A model generated the notes under the pieces. It saw nothing but the letters and a program-made list of their open reading frames with translations. It searched no databases and had not been told where the DNA came from. The position numbers were made by a program, and so were the translations under genes. From the NCBI GenBank assembly GCA_963843945.1, contig CAWJMF010000001.1, positions 124,001 to 188,000 of the forward strand: 64,000 bases of DNA, written 5' to 3'. Every line of letters starts with the position of its first letter. Position 1 is the stretch's first letter. The DNA comes from CAWJMF01 sp963843945. GTDB taxonomy: Bacteria > Vulcanimicrobiota > Vulcanimicrobiia > Vulcanimicrobiales > Vulcanimicrobiaceae. Of the stretch, positions 25,892 through 35,069 are shown one piece after another.

Positions 25892-27366
25892 TCAGCTCGG
25901 CGCGCGCAGGCGCGCCTTCTCGATCTTGCCGAGCGCGTTGCGCGGCAACTCCTCGACGACGTGCACGGCCTTGGGCACCTTGAAGCTGGCCAGTTTCTCG
26001 CGCAGGTCGGCGATCAGCGCCTCGCTCGAAAAGCCCGGCTCGGCTTCGACGAAGGCGACCGGCAGTTCGCCGCGAGCGGGATCGGGCAGGCCGACGACTG
26101 CTGCGGCGCGCACGCCCGGGAAGCGTTCGATCTCGTCTTCGATCTCGCGCGGGTAAACGTTGAAGCCGCCGCTGATGATCAGCTCCTTCAGGCGGCCGAC
26201 GATGCGGTAGACGGCGTTTTCGGCATCGTACTTCGCGAGGTCGCCGCTGCGATACCAGCGCGTCCCGTCCGGCTCGATCGCGAACGCCGCCGCCGTGGCT
26301 TCGGGAAGCTGCCAGTAGCCCGCAAACACGCCGGGGCCCGCGACGAGCAATTCGCCGACCTCGCCGGGCGGCACGCGCTCGAGCGAATCCGGCTTCACGA
26401 TCGCGACGCGCGCGCCGGGCGCGGGCACGCCGACCGAGCCCGGCAACGCGCGGCCCGCCGTAGCGGTTGGTGAGGGGAAAGCCGAACTCCGTCGCGCCGT
26501 AGCGTTCGAGGATCTTCGCGCCGAAGGTTCGCTCGAAAGCGCCGTGCACGTCGCTCGAAAGCGCAGCCGAGCCCGAAACGAAGAGGCGCAAGGGCGGAAG
26601 CGCGGCGCCGTGCGCCTGTTCGAGCAGCCGTACGTACATCGTAGGCACGCCGAAGAACATCGTAAACTCACCGCTGCGGAGTTGGTCGAGAACGTGCTGC
26701 GGCGTCGAAACGCTCGTTAACGACGATCCGCGCACCGGCGGCGAGCGTTCCGTTCAGCGCCGAGCCGCAAGCCGTGCATGTGAAAGAGCGGCAATGCGAT
26801 CAAGAGTGAGTCGCTCGGCTTGCCAACGCCAAGCCGCGACGAGTTGCGCCGCGATCGCGCCGAACGTCGCGTGCGTTTGCATCGCGCCCTTCGCGCGCCC
26901 GGTCGTGCCGCTCGTGTACATGATCACGGCGACGTCGTCCGGCGACGGTTTGGGCGGCAACGCCTGCTCGATCGTCGCATCGCCGGCCCAGCGCTCGACC
27001 TCGGCGACGTCAAGCGTGGGCGGCGCGTCCTCGACGCGGGCGACGTGCGCCGCGGTCGCCTCCGAAACGACGATCCGCGCGGCGCGCGAGTTCTCGAGCA
27101 CGTGAGCCAGGTCGTGCGCGCGGTAGAGGATGTTCGCGGGGACGATTACGACGCCGAGGCGCAATCCCGCCAAGTACGCGTAGACAAAGCCGATGCGATT
27201 CTCGACGTAGAGCGCGAGCCGATCGCCCCGCCGCAGGCCGAGTTCCGACAGCTTCGTGGCGACGCGGCGAGCGCCGGCGTGCAGCGCGTCGTACGTCACC
27301 GCGCCATAGGCGGGGGACGGCGCCGCGATCGGCCAGCGCGCCGTCGAAAAGGTCGAGCAGGGTCAT
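25892..27366 (-). CDS. AMP-forming acyl-CoA synthetase (MatB-like), multiple frameshifts
   Basis: Adenylate-forming ligase, about 490 residues when repaired; it activates a carboxylic acid with ATP and CoA. Motifs in order: P-loop-like VIMYTSGTTGRAKGAMQTH (about 26890-26950), LPLFHMHGL (about 26790), FFGVPTMYVRLL, YGATEFGFPLTNRYGG (A5), YRSGDLAKYD (A7), GRLKELIISGGFNVYP (A8) and PRNALGKIEK (A10, catalytic Lys). At least four frame changes are needed (about 27300, 26790, 26750-26720, 26450), those resolved being one extra base each. Layout resembles malonyl-CoA/methylmalonyl-CoA synthetases, which would fit the nearby acyl-CoA mutase; the substrate is inference. Divergent from the enoyl-CoA hydratase gene. 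Confidence 0.75.
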
Positions 27367-27428
27367 GCGCTCCGAGTCCGCTGCGGCCGCCGCAAGCGCC
27401 TGCTTCGCGACCGGCGAAGAAGCGCGGC

Positions 27429-28226
27429 ATGACGACGGCGTCCGACGACTACCATCCTGACCGAGCGGCGCGCTCGCGTCTACTGGATCACCTTCAACCG
27501 GCCCGCGGTCCGCAACGCCATGACCCTCGCGATGTACGAACGCTTGTACGAAATCCTCGGTGAGCTCGAACGCGAGCCGCGACATCGGCGCCGTCGTGCT
27601 GGCCGGCGCGGGCGACCAGGCCTTCGTCGCCGGAACCGACATCAAGGAGTTCGAGAGCATTCGCCGAGCGCCGAAGACGCACTGCGCTACGAGCAACGCA
27701 TGGACGACGTGCTGACGCGGCTCGAACGCGTGAGCCTCCCGACGATCGCGGCGCTACGCGGTGCTTGCACCGGCGCCGGCGCGGCGATCGCTTGCGCCTG
27801 CGATCTGCGCCTTGCCACGCCGAGCTTGCAAGTTCGGGTTCCCCATGGCGCGCACGCTCGGCAACTGCCTTTCCATCAAGAATTACGCGCGGCATCGCAC
27901 GCTTGATCGGCGAGGCCGAAGTCAAGCGCATTCTTTTCACCGCGGATCTCATCGAGGCGGAACGCGCCTACATGCTCGGCCTCGCCGGCGAGCTCGTTGC
28001 CGACGAGGCGGCCCTCGAGCCGCGCGCGCAGCAACTCGCGACGCAGATCGCCTCGAACGCGCCGCTCACGATCCGCGCCACGAAAGAGGCGCTGCGCCGC
28101 CTGCGCGAGCAGGGCAGCGCGGCGAACGACGACGACCTCATTCTCGCTTGCTATCAGAGCAGCGATTTCAGAGAAGGCATGGCGGCCTTTCTCGGAAAGC
28201 GACCGGCACAATGGAAGGGAAACTAG
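27429..28226 (+). CDS. Enoyl-CoA hydratase/isomerase (crotonase) family, about five frameshifts
   Basis: Crotonase-fold protein of about 262 residues when frames are joined. Segments: YWITFNRPAVRNAMTLAMYERL (about 27480-27545), IGAVVLAGAGDQAFVAGTDIKEF (oxyanion-hole region, about 27585-27655), ALRGACTGAGAAIACACDLRLAT (second oxyanion strand, about 27750-27820), FGFPMARTLGNC, then GEAEVKRILFTADLIEAERA to the stop. The catalytic glutamates cannot be judged with confidence through the shifts. Frame order 0,1,2,1,2,0 means mostly single extra bases. Paired divergently with an acyl-CoA synthetase. Confidence 0.72.
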
Positions 28227-28403
28227 CTCTGCGGTATCCTCGCGGTCGCGCTCGGGGCGCTCGCGCTCGGCGCCGTCGCGATCGGAGCCGTTGCGATCGG
28301 CGCCGTCGCCATCGCGCGGCTCGCGATCCGTCGGGTCGTCATCGAAGAACTCCACGTCGGACGCCTCCAAGTCGCAGAGCGCGTCGAACGAGGGCACGCA
28401 TAG
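28211..28403 (+). CDS. Small GAVAI-repeat protein, probable single-base frameshift near its start
   Basis: Frame 28227-28403 encodes a glycine/alanine/isoleucine repeat (GALALGAVAIGAVAIGAVAIARLAIRRVVIEELHV is read in segments), turning into an alternating charged/hydrophobic RLAIRRVVIEELHVGRL pattern typical of a short beta-solenoid or membrane-inserted repeat. There is no start codon in that frame. ATG 28211 with GGAAAG upstream lies one frame away, and removing one base near 28233 fuses MEGKLALR to the repeat. That is the same +1 lesion seen elsewhere in the window. Repaired length about 63 residues. Function unknown. Confidence 0.5.
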
Positions 28404-28599
28404 TCACGATGGTCGACCCGGAAGGCTAGAAGCGCATCGTAGATGGCGGAGGCGCCGAGGCAAGACCGCCGTATCGTCGTGGAACGCTTGTTGCGAGCCC
28501 GCCAGCAACTAGCGTGCATCCGAAGCAGCGCACGGCGCCGACGGACCACGCTGCGCGCTTCTCTGCGCCGGCTCCCGCTGCGTACGCTTTCAGACCGCG

Positions 28600-29503
28600 C
28601 ATACAGTTGGCGTTCAGGTTCCAGCGCGAAGTCGAGACCGATGTCGAGTGCCCTCACCGAGTGGGTCAGCGCACCGATCGAGATGATGTCGACGCCGGTG
28701 GCGGCTACCTCCGCGATGTTCTCGAGCGTGATGCCGCCCGAGGCCTCGACCACGAGCCGCCCGCCGATCGTGCGGACGGCGGTTCGCAGGTCGGCCGGGC
28801 TGAAGTTGTCGAGCAGCACCGCGTCGACCGAATCGATCCGCTGCAGCACTTCATCGAGCTGCGCGAGGTTATCGACTTCGATTTCGATCTTGACGAGGTG
28901 ACCCGCGCGTTCGCGCGCGCGCGGAAAGCGCTCGCCCGATGCCGCCGGCCGCGGCGATATGGTTGTCCTTGATGAGGATTGCGTCGTCGAGGCGAAAGCG
29001 GTGGTTCGCCCCGCCGCCGGCGCGGACGGCGTATTTCTCGAGCAGCGCGCAGACCGGGCAGCGTCTTGCGCGTTTCGCAGATCGCGCACGGCGCGTCGCC
29101 TGCGGCCGCGACGTACGCCGCCGTCGCGGTCGCGATGCCGCTCGCGTGCGAGAGCAAGTTGAGCGCAGTCCGTTCCGCTCCGAGCAACGCGCGCGCGTCG
29201 CCTTCGAGCGCGGCGATCGTCTGATTGCGTGCGAGGTCTTCGCCGTCGCCGACGCGTACGTCGATGCGAAACGCCGGGATCGAGTAAGCGAAAGGCGAGC
29301 AGCGCGGGCTCGAGCCCAGCCAGCACGCCTGGACGGCGCGCCACCAGCAGCGCAGTCGCACGCGTACCGGCCGGCACCGTCGCTTCGCTCGTAAGATCGC
29401 CGCCGAGGCCGAAGTCTTCGCTGAGCGCTGCGCGCACGAGCGGTTCGTAGAGCAGCCGCGGAAGCGGTTCGACGACCCGCATCCGCCCGGCTTGCAAGGT
29501 CAC
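28600..29503 (-). CDS. nadC: Nicotinate-nucleotide pyrophosphorylase (quinolinate PRTase), three frameshifts
   Basis: Converts quinolinate and PRPP to nicotinate mononucleotide. The start GTG 29503 overlaps the nadB stop (GTGA). In order: ALSEDFGLGGDLTSEA; then, after a frame change near 29285, ERTALNLLSHASGIAT and CETRKTLPGLR; after another near 29040, KYAVRAGGGANHRFRLDDAILIKDNHI; after a third near 28930, IEIEVDNLAQLDEVL, VLLDNFSP and ASGGITLENI. The sequence GALTHSVRALDIGLDF marks the normal C-terminus near 28620. Every change equals one extra base. No clear stop codon follows in frame, so the exact end is not determined. Last gene of nadA-nadB-nadC. Confidence 0.85.
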
Positions 29504-31008
29504 GCCGGCAACGGTTCGGAGTCGACGAAGGAACGATGGCGCTCGCTCGCGGCCGTCGCGGGGAAGTCGAGGCGCACGTGGCTGCCGCGCGTTTCGCGCC
29601 GCGCCAGCGCCGAGCGGGCGACCAACGACGCGACCGCGGCGGCGTCGCGAACTTCTTCGCTCGCCGTCGCGGCGCCGAGCGCGCCGAAAACGCCGAGCGC
29701 GTGCCGCAGACGCGTCTCGTCGCGCTCGACGCCGACGTTCGCGTACATTTCGCCGCGCAGCGTCGACCACTCGCCGGGCGAGCCGGCAACGTCGGGCCTT
29801 TGCTCTGCGGGTGCGTCCTCGGCGATGCGCGGCGCGACCCGCACGAAGGCCCGTGCGTCGTTCGCGATGCGCTCCGGGTAGACGACCGATTCGAGCAGCG
29901 AGTTGCTAGCCAAGCGATTCGCGCCGTGCACGCCCGTCGCGGCGACCTCGCCGCACGCATATAAACCCGGAACGGACGTCCGCCCGTTGACGTCGACAGC
30001 GATGCCGCCCATGTGGTAGTGCGCCGCTGCCACTACCGGAATCGGCTCGTGCAGCGGATCGATGCCGTGCGCGCGGCACGCGGCGTAGACCGTCGGAAAG
30101 TGCTCGGAAAGCTGCGTTCCCAGCGCGCGCGCGTCGAGAGACGGCCGGCCGCCGGCCGCGCGAACCGCGAAGACGCGGCGCGCAACCACGTCGCGCGGGG
30201 CGAGTTCGAGCGCGGGATCGATACCTTGCATGATGCGCGTGCCGCGTTCGTCGACGAGCAGCGCTCCTTCGCCGCGCAGCGCCTCGGTCACGAGCGGAAG
30301 CGGATCCGCGGCGACGTCGAGCGCGGTTGGATGGAACTGAACGAACTCGAGATCGGCCAGCGTCGCGCCGGCGCGCGAAGCGATGGCGACACCCGCGCCG
30401 CGCGAACCGGGCGGGTTGGTCGTGTAGCGATAGAGGCCGCACAGACCGCCGGTGGCAAGCACCACCGCGCCGGCGTACAGGTTCTCGACGCGGCCGTCCG
30501 CGTGGCGCACGACGACGCCGCAAGCGCAGCCCTCGCGCACGATTACGTCGAGCGCGCGTGCGTCTTCGATCGGCTCGATGTGGGGTGCCTCGCGGACCGC
30601 GGCGACGAGCGCGCGCACGAGCTCGGCGCCGGTCGCGTCACCGCCCGCGCGCAGAATGCGGCGGCGCGAATGCGCGGCCTCGCGGCCTAGCGCGAAATCC
30701 TCGCCCTCGCGGTCGAAGCGCACGCCGAGCGACGTGACGCGCTCGATCGCGTGCGGCGCGTCGGCCGCCAGACGCGCGGCGACACGTTCCTCAACAAGGC
30801 CCGCACCCGCGGCCACGGTGTCGGCCGCATGAAAAGCCGGCGAGTCGTCGGCGCCGACCGCCGCCGCGATCCCGCCCTGTGCCCAGGCCGAAGCGGTGCC
30901 CTCGCCGAGCAGTTTCGGCGCGACGAGCGCGACGCGCAGCGGTCGCAGTTCGAGCGCGCTCATCAAACCGGCGAGCCCGCCGCCCACGACCACCGCGTCG
31001 TACCTCAC
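29500..31008 (-). CDS. nadB: L-aspartate oxidase
   Basis: FAD enzyme oxidising L-aspartate to iminoaspartate for NAD synthesis. 502 residues with AVVVGGGLAGLMSALEL (FAD, residues 5-21), ASAWAQGGIAAAVG, HSRRRILRAGGDATG, FVQFHPTAL, AAHYHMGGIAVD and YACGEVAATGVHGANRLASNSLLE, all diagnostic of NadB versus succinate dehydrogenase. GTG 31008 overlaps the nadA stop and its own stop overlaps nadC, so the three are translationally coupled. Longer upstream frame inside nadA is not used. Confidence 0.96.
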   Translation of the reverse strand: MRYDAVVVGGGLAGLMSALELRPLRVALVAPKLLGEGTASAWAQGGIAAAVGADDSPAFHAADTVAAGAGLVEERVAARLAADAPHAIERVTSLGVRFDREGEDFALGREAAHSRRRILRAGGDATGAELVRALVAAVREAPHIEPIEDARALDVIVREGCACGVVVRHADGRVENLYAGAVVLATGGLCGLYRYTTNPPGSRGAGVAIASRAGATLADLEFVQFHPTALDVAADPLPLVTEALRGEGALLVDERGTRIMQGIDPALELAPRDVVARRVFAVRAAGGRPSLDARALGTQLSEHFPTVYAACRAHGIDPLHEPIPVVAAAHYHMGGIAVDVNGRTSVPGLYACGEVAATGVHGANRLASNSLLESVVYPERIANDARAFVRVAPRIAEDAPAEQRPDVAGSPGEWSTLRGEMYANVGVERDETRLRHALGVFGALGAATASEEVRDAAAVASLVARSALARRETRGSHVRLDFPATAASERHRSFVDSEPLPA

Positions 31009-32027
31009 CGTGCGTCGCGTCCAATCGCGGTCATGCGTTCGACAGCCAGACGCGCGCGCTCGGCCAGCAGCGGATCGATCTCGATCTGCGGCGACATCGT
31101 TTCGAGGCAACGCATGATCTTCGGCAGCGTGATGCGGCGCATGTGCGGACACAGGTTGCACGGTTGCACGAATTCGACCTCGGGGAACATCTCACCAACG
31201 TTGCCCGCCATCGAGCACTCCGTGATCATCGCGACCCGCGCGGGTCGCCGTTCCTTGACGTAGTCGAGCATCGCGGTCGTCGAGCCGACGAAGTCGGCTT
31301 CAGCCAGCACGTCGGGCGGACACTCGGGGTGGGCCAGCACCACGATCCCCGGCTGCGCCGCGCGCACCTCGGCGATCTCCGCGCCGGTAAAGCGCTCGTG
31401 CACTTCGCAGTGGCCGCGCCAGGTGACGATCTCGACCGCAGTTTGGGAGGCCACGTACGCCGCAAGATACTCGTCGGGAAGAAAGATAACTTTCGGCACG
31501 CCGAGCGACTCGACGACCTTCACCGCATTCGCGGACGTGCAGCAGACGTCGGATTCAGCTTTCACGGCGGCCGAGGTATTCACGTAGGTGACGACCGGCG
31601 CCCCGGGATGCGCGCGACGCAGCGCGCGGATGTCCTCGGGCGTGATCGAGTCGGCCAGCGAGCAGCCGGCCGCGAGGTCCGGCAACAGCACGACCTTCGA
31701 GGGGTTCATCAGCTTCGCCGTCTCGGCCATGAAGTGGACGCCGCACATCACGATCGTGTCGGCGTCCGTTTTGGCAGCGGCCAGAGCGAGACCCAGCGAG
31801 TCGCCGACGACGTCGGCGACGCAACGGTAGATTTCCGCGGTCTGGTAGTGGTGCGCCAGAATGACGGCGTTGCGCTCGCGCTTCAACTCGAGAATCCGAG
31901 CGACGTAGGGCGCAAAGAGCTCCCACTCGGCCCGTTCGACCGAGCGCGAGACCAGCGGGTACAGGTGCTCCGTGGCGGCCGCCACGCCGGGGCCGTAAGG
32001 GAGCGTGAGACGTTCGGGAGCGAGCAT
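31005..32027 (-). CDS. nadA: Quinolinate synthase A
   Basis: [4Fe-4S] enzyme condensing iminoaspartate with dihydroxyacetone phosphate. 340 residues with LAHHYQTAEIY near residue 60 and the three cluster cysteines in VMCGVHFMAE (about 95), HPECPPDV (about 226) and QPCNLCPHM (about 285). VVTYVNTSAAVKAESDVCCTSANA is also typical. First gene of the nadABC unit; the ~100-base region upstream (32028-32128) must hold its promoter, but I see no convincing boxes. Confidence 0.96.
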   Translation of the reverse strand: MLAPERLTLPYGPGVAAATEHLYPLVSRSVERAEWELFAPYVARILELKRERNAVILAHHYQTAEIYRCVADVVGDSLGLALAAAKTDADTIVMCGVHFMAETAKLMNPSKVVLLPDLAAGCSLADSITPEDIRALRRAHPGAPVVTYVNTSAAVKAESDVCCTSANAVKVVESLGVPKVIFLPDEYLAAYVASQTAVEIVTWRGHCEVHERFTGAEIAEVRAAQPGIVVLAHPECPPDVLAEADFVGSTTAMLDYVKERRPARVAMITECSMAGNVGEMFPEVEFVQPCNLCPHMRRITLPKIMRCLETMSPQIEIDPLLAERARLAVERMTAIGRDAR

Positions 32028-32128
32028 TGCACTCCATTATACGCCGCCTCCGAAGCGGCAGTTGCAGCGCCAGGCTGAAACGATCGTTTCAACCCCATTT
32101 CCCGAACCCGCCCCAAACCGGGGCTTAC

Positions 32129-32770
32129 CTACACCGAGTTCCGGACCGGCTCCGGGCCCGGAAGGCCAAACCGCGCGTACTGCGCGAGGAGGTTAGCTTT
32201 GACCGCCGGCCACTCCGGCGCGATGATGCTGTAGACGCAGGTGTCGCGCAACGTGCCGTTGGTGTGGAAAGCGTGATGGCGCAGGACCCCGTCGAGTTTA
32301 GCGCCCAGCCGCTCGATCGCGCAACGGCTCGTCAGGTTGAACGACGACGTGCGAAATTCCACCGCGATGAATTCGAGCTGCTCGAACGCGTAGCCGAGTA
32401 GCAACAATTTCGACTCGGTGTTCACGAGCGTGCGCTGCGCCGACGCGCGATACCAGGTCGAACCGATTTCGACCCGGTGCGAAGGCAGATCGACGTTCAT
32501 AAACGTCGTCATTCCCGCGACGGTACCACCCGCAAGCACTGTGAACGGCAGCATCGCGCCGCGCTCCTGCAGCGCGAGCCTCCGTTCGATTTCGGTGCGC
32601 ATCGCGGCGGGCTCGGGAACGCTCGTGTACCACAGCTTCCAAAGTTCGCCGTCGCAAACGGCATCGACGAGCCCGTCGCAATGTTCGAGACGCAGCGGTT
32701 CGAGCGTGACGAGCGAGCCTCGCAACGTAACCGGCGCGAGCTTCCCCTCGGATTCGCCTCGACGAGCCAC
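32129..32770 (-). CDS. GNAT-family N-acetyltransferase
   Basis: A RimJ/RimL-like acetyltransferase of about 213 residues. It begins with TLRGSLVTLEPLRLEHCDGL, contains EIGSTWYRASAQRTLVNTESKLLLLGYAFEQ (read in parts; acetyl-CoA-binding helix region) and IAVEFRTSSFNLTSRCAIERLGAKLDGVLRHHAF, where the N-x-x-S-R-x-A-x-x-x-L-G pattern is characteristic. GTG 32770 is the assumed start; a later one is possible. Located between nadA and an ECF sigma gene on the same strand. Confidence 0.8.
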   Translation of the reverse strand: MARRGESEGKLAPVTLRGSLVTLEPLRLEHCDGLVDAVCDGELWKLWYTSVPEPAAMRTEIERRLALQERGAMLPFTVLAGGTVAGMTTFMNVDLPSHRVEIGSTWYRASAQRTLVNTESKLLLLGYAFEQLEFIAVEFRTSSFNLTSRCAIERLGAKLDGVLRHHAFHTNGTLRDTCVYSIIAPEWPAVKANLLAQYARFGLPGPEPVRNSV

Positions 32771-32826
32771 CGCGCTGCCTTCGGGACGTTCTCCCGCCAA
32801 ACCGTTTCCCTCGCCTCCGAGTGGCG

Positions 32827-33720
32827 CTAACGCTCGATGACGGATCGCGCCAGCGCCGCAGGGTTGGCGACGAGATCGATCGCGGCGATGCGCTCGCCCT
32901 CGATCCGAAAGAGGAACGCGACGCGCAGCTCGCCGCCTTGCATCCACACCGCTCCGGGTTCGCCGTCGATCGTAGCCGCTTGCGCGGCAATCGCGCGTCC
33001 GGAGAACGTGCGCGCGACCGCGTCCGCGCCTTCGATACCGGCCTCGAGCCGGTCGTTCTGCCAGTACGCCGCACCGCCCATCGCCAGCACCGCGGCATCC
33101 GCGCGAAGCGTCGCTGCCGGGTGGAGCAGCGCGAGCAGCGCCGAGAAGTTCCCGGCGCGCGAAGCCGCGAGAAACGCGCGCACGAGTTCGTCGTTCCGCT
33201 GCGTCGCCGCATCCCGGCCGGTGGATACGCCGCGCACGCGCCGGCGCCCGCGGCTGGCGAGCTGCCGCGCCGCCTCCGGCGATCTTCCGAGGATCGATGC
33301 GATATCGTCGAAGGGCACGTCGAACATGTCGTGGAGCACGAAGGCTACACGCTCCGCGGGCGGCAGTGCATCGAGCAAAATCAGCAGCGCTACGCCGAGC
33401 GAATCGGCCAGGTCTGCTTCCTCTTCAGGGCGTTCACCCGGCGCGCTTGCAACGACGTCGCGACGTGGATCTTCCGGCGTCAAATCCTCCCGGCGGCTTT
33501 CGCGCCGTTTGAGCGCATCGAGGCAGACGCGCGCGACGACGGTCGTCAGCCAGCCCTCGAGATTCCCCACGCCGGCAACGTCCGCGCGGCTGATGCGCAG
33601 CCAGCTCTCTTGCAGCGCGTCGTCGGATTCCGCAGCCGAGCCCAGGATTCGCCGCGCGATGCGCTGCAAGCGCGGCCTAGCCCCTTGGAAGCGCTCGGCG
33701 AGCCATTCCGCGTCCTGCAA
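32827..33720 (-). CDS. ECF sigma factor with C-terminal SnoaL-like domain (ECF41/SigJ type)
   Basis: A 297-residue extracytoplasmic-function sigma factor. Region 2 covers about residues 10-75 (DDALQESWLRI, NLEGWLTTVVARVCLDALKRR); region 4 about 115-165 (LPPAERVAFVLHDMFDVPFDDIASILGRSPEAARQLASRGRRRV). A SnoaL/NTF2-like domain of about 115 residues follows, ending in NPAALARS, comparable to the NPDKL motif of ECF41. In that group the tail controls activity instead of an anti-sigma factor. The divergent VOC gene has an ECF41-like promoter and is the probable target. Confidence 0.85.
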   Translation of the reverse strand: MQDAEWLAERFQGARPRLQRIARRILGSAAESDDALQESWLRISRADVAGVGNLEGWLTTVVARVCLDALKRRESRREDLTPEDPRRDVVASAPGERPEEEADLADSLGVALLILLDALPPAERVAFVLHDMFDVPFDDIASILGRSPEAARQLASRGRRRVRGVSTGRDAATQRNDELVRAFLAASRAGNFSALLALLHPAATLRADAAVLAMGGAAYWQNDRLEAGIEGADAVARTFSGRAIAAQAATIDGEPGAVWMQGGELRVAFLFRIEGERIAAIDLVANPAALARSVIER

Positions 33721-33742
33721 TGAAGTGAGTCCCTCAGCGGCC

Positions 33743-33770
33743 CGTCACGTTTCGCCACGCTCGATCCGTC
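33743..33770 (+). promoter_or_regulatory. ECF41-type promoter for the VOC gene
   Basis: CGTCACG at 33743-33749 and CGTC at 33767-33770 are separated by 17 bases, close to the reported ECF41 recognition pattern (TGTCACA, 16-17 bases, CGTC). The site sits in the 75-base region between the divergent sigma factor and VOC genes, about 26 bases before the VOC start. Match found by eye. Confidence 0.5.
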
Positions 33771-33795
33771 ATAGAGTCAGAAGGAGTATGAAATC

Positions 33796-34140
33796 TTGAA
33801 GGACGTTTCCCTCATCGTCTACCCGGCAGCCGACATGGCCGCGGCGAAGCGCTTTTTTCGCGAGCTTATCGGCGCCGACCCCTACGTCGATGGAGCCCCG
33901 TACGTCGGCTACAAGAGCGGAGATATGGAGATCGGGCTCGTTCCCAACCAGAATCAACGCGAACCGAGCGCCCTTGCGTACTGGACGGTCAGCGACATCG
34001 CCGCAAGCGTGAAAGCGCTCGAGGCTGCCGGCGGCACGGTCGTGCAACCGATCACCGACGTCGGCTACGGACTGCAAGTCGCCAGCGTGAAGGACCCCAA
34101 CGGTTGCATCGTCGGCCTGCGCCAACCGCCAAAGAGCTAA
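33796..34140 (+). CDS. Vicinal oxygen chelate (glyoxalase/dioxygenase-like) protein
   Basis: A 114-residue VOC-fold protein: two beta-alpha-beta-beta-beta modules, VSLIVYPAADMAAAKRFFRELIG (residues 4-26) and YWTVSDIAASVKALEAAGG (about 62-80), ending VKDPNGCIVGLRQP. Some canonical metal ligands are not obvious, as often in small bleomycin-resistance-like members. TTG 33796 lies 9 bases after AAGGAG (33781-33786) and is the likely start; a nearby ATG (33788) runs straight into a stop. Likely under control of the divergent ECF41-like sigma factor. Confidence 0.82.
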   Translation: MKDVSLIVYPAADMAAAKRFFRELIGADPYVDGAPYVGYKSGDMEIGLVPNQNQREPSALAYWTVSDIAASVKALEAAGGTVVQPITDVGYGLQVASVKDPNGCIVGLRQPPKS

Positions 34141-34145
34141 GGCAT

Positions 34146-35069
34146 TCAGGCCAGCTCGCCGGCGATCGCGTCGGCGAGTGCGTACGGATCGGGCGCGGGT
34201 TGCGCGGTGCTCGCGAGCCGGTTTGCGATGCGCGCCTCGACATCGCGTTCGACGCGCCCCAGTACGAGCGCGCGCACGCGGTGCGCGAGCGCGTCGAGCC
34301 GGCGCTTCGCCAACTCTCCGCTCGCGCGCAAGTAGGCGTCGTGGCGCAAGACCGCTTGCCAAAGATCGGCGACGCCGGTTCCGTCGCTGGCTTGCGTTGC
34401 GATTAACTCCGGCTCCCAACCGCTGGGCTCGACCATCTCCAGCATCGCGCGAATTTCGCGACGCAGCTGTAAGGCCATCGGATGGTCGGCTTTGTTCACG
34501 ACGAAGATGTCGGCCACTTCGAGGATGCCGGCCTTGAGCAGTTGGACGGAGTCGCCGCTGCCGGGCTGAAGCACGACCAGCGTCGTGTCGGCCAGTTCGG
34601 CAATCTCGACCTCCGACTGCCCGACGCCGACCGTCTCGATCACGATCACGTCTTTGCCGAAGGCGTCCATGAAGGCGACCGCGTCGCCGGTCGCCCCGGC
34701 CAACCCGCCGAGATGACCGCGACTGGCCATCGAACGGATGAACACGTCGGGGTCGGTGAAGTGCTCGGTCAAGCGAATGCGGTCTCCCAGAATCGCCCCG
34801 TGCGAAAAGGGGGAACTGGGATCGACCGAGATCACGCCGACCGTCTTGCCCTCGGCCCGCGCCACCGCGACCAGCGCCGAACAGAGGGTCGATTTTCCGA
34901 CACCCGGGGGACCTGTCAGCCCGACGGTCAGCGCCCGGCCGGTTCGGGCATACAGCGCGTGGGTCAGCTGCGCTCCCTGGCCCGCCTCGGCGCGCGAGAT
35001 CGCGCGCGCGAGGCCGCGCGGGAGCCCGGCCTCGAACTGTGCGAGAATGCCGGCGTCCGGCTCGTTCAC
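34146..35069 (-). CDS. meaB: MeaB/ArgK-type G3E GTPase, acyl-CoA mutase chaperone
   Basis: GTPase that loads and protects the B12 cofactor of methylmalonyl-CoA mutase family enzymes. 307 residues: Walker A GLTGPPGVGKST (about 46-57), VGVISVDPSSPFSHGAILGDR (G2/switch region), VIVIETVGVGQSE (G3) and VVNKADH (NKxD). GTG 35069 overlaps the stop of a small membrane protein gene (GTGA). It lies 10 kb from the mutase subunits, an unusual separation for this gene. Confidence 0.94.
   Translation of the reverse strand: MNEPDAGILAQFEAGLPRGLARAISRAEAGQGAQLTHALYARTGRALTVGLTGPPGVGKSTLCSALVAVARAEGKTVGVISVDPSSPFSHGAILGDRIRLTEHFTDPDVFIRSMASRGHLGGLAGATGDAVAFMDAFGKDVIVIETVGVGQSEVEIAELADTTLVVLQPGSGDSVQLLKAGILEVADIFVVNKADHPMALQLRREIRAMLEMVEPSGWEPELIATQASDGTGVADLWQAVLRHDAYLRASGELAKRRLDALAHRVRALVLGRVERDVEARIANRLASTAQPAPDPYALADAIAGELA

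Noticed and set aside
28432..28606. 58-codon minus-strand frame (begins MRGLKAY) after nadC
   Set aside because: No family, no binding site, and it lies where the end of nadC is uncertain; likely noncoding or a frame artefact.
28443..28901. Plus-strand frame beginning MAEAPRQDRR
   Set aside because: Mostly antisense to nadC; Arg/Ser-rich shadow composition after the first 30 codons.
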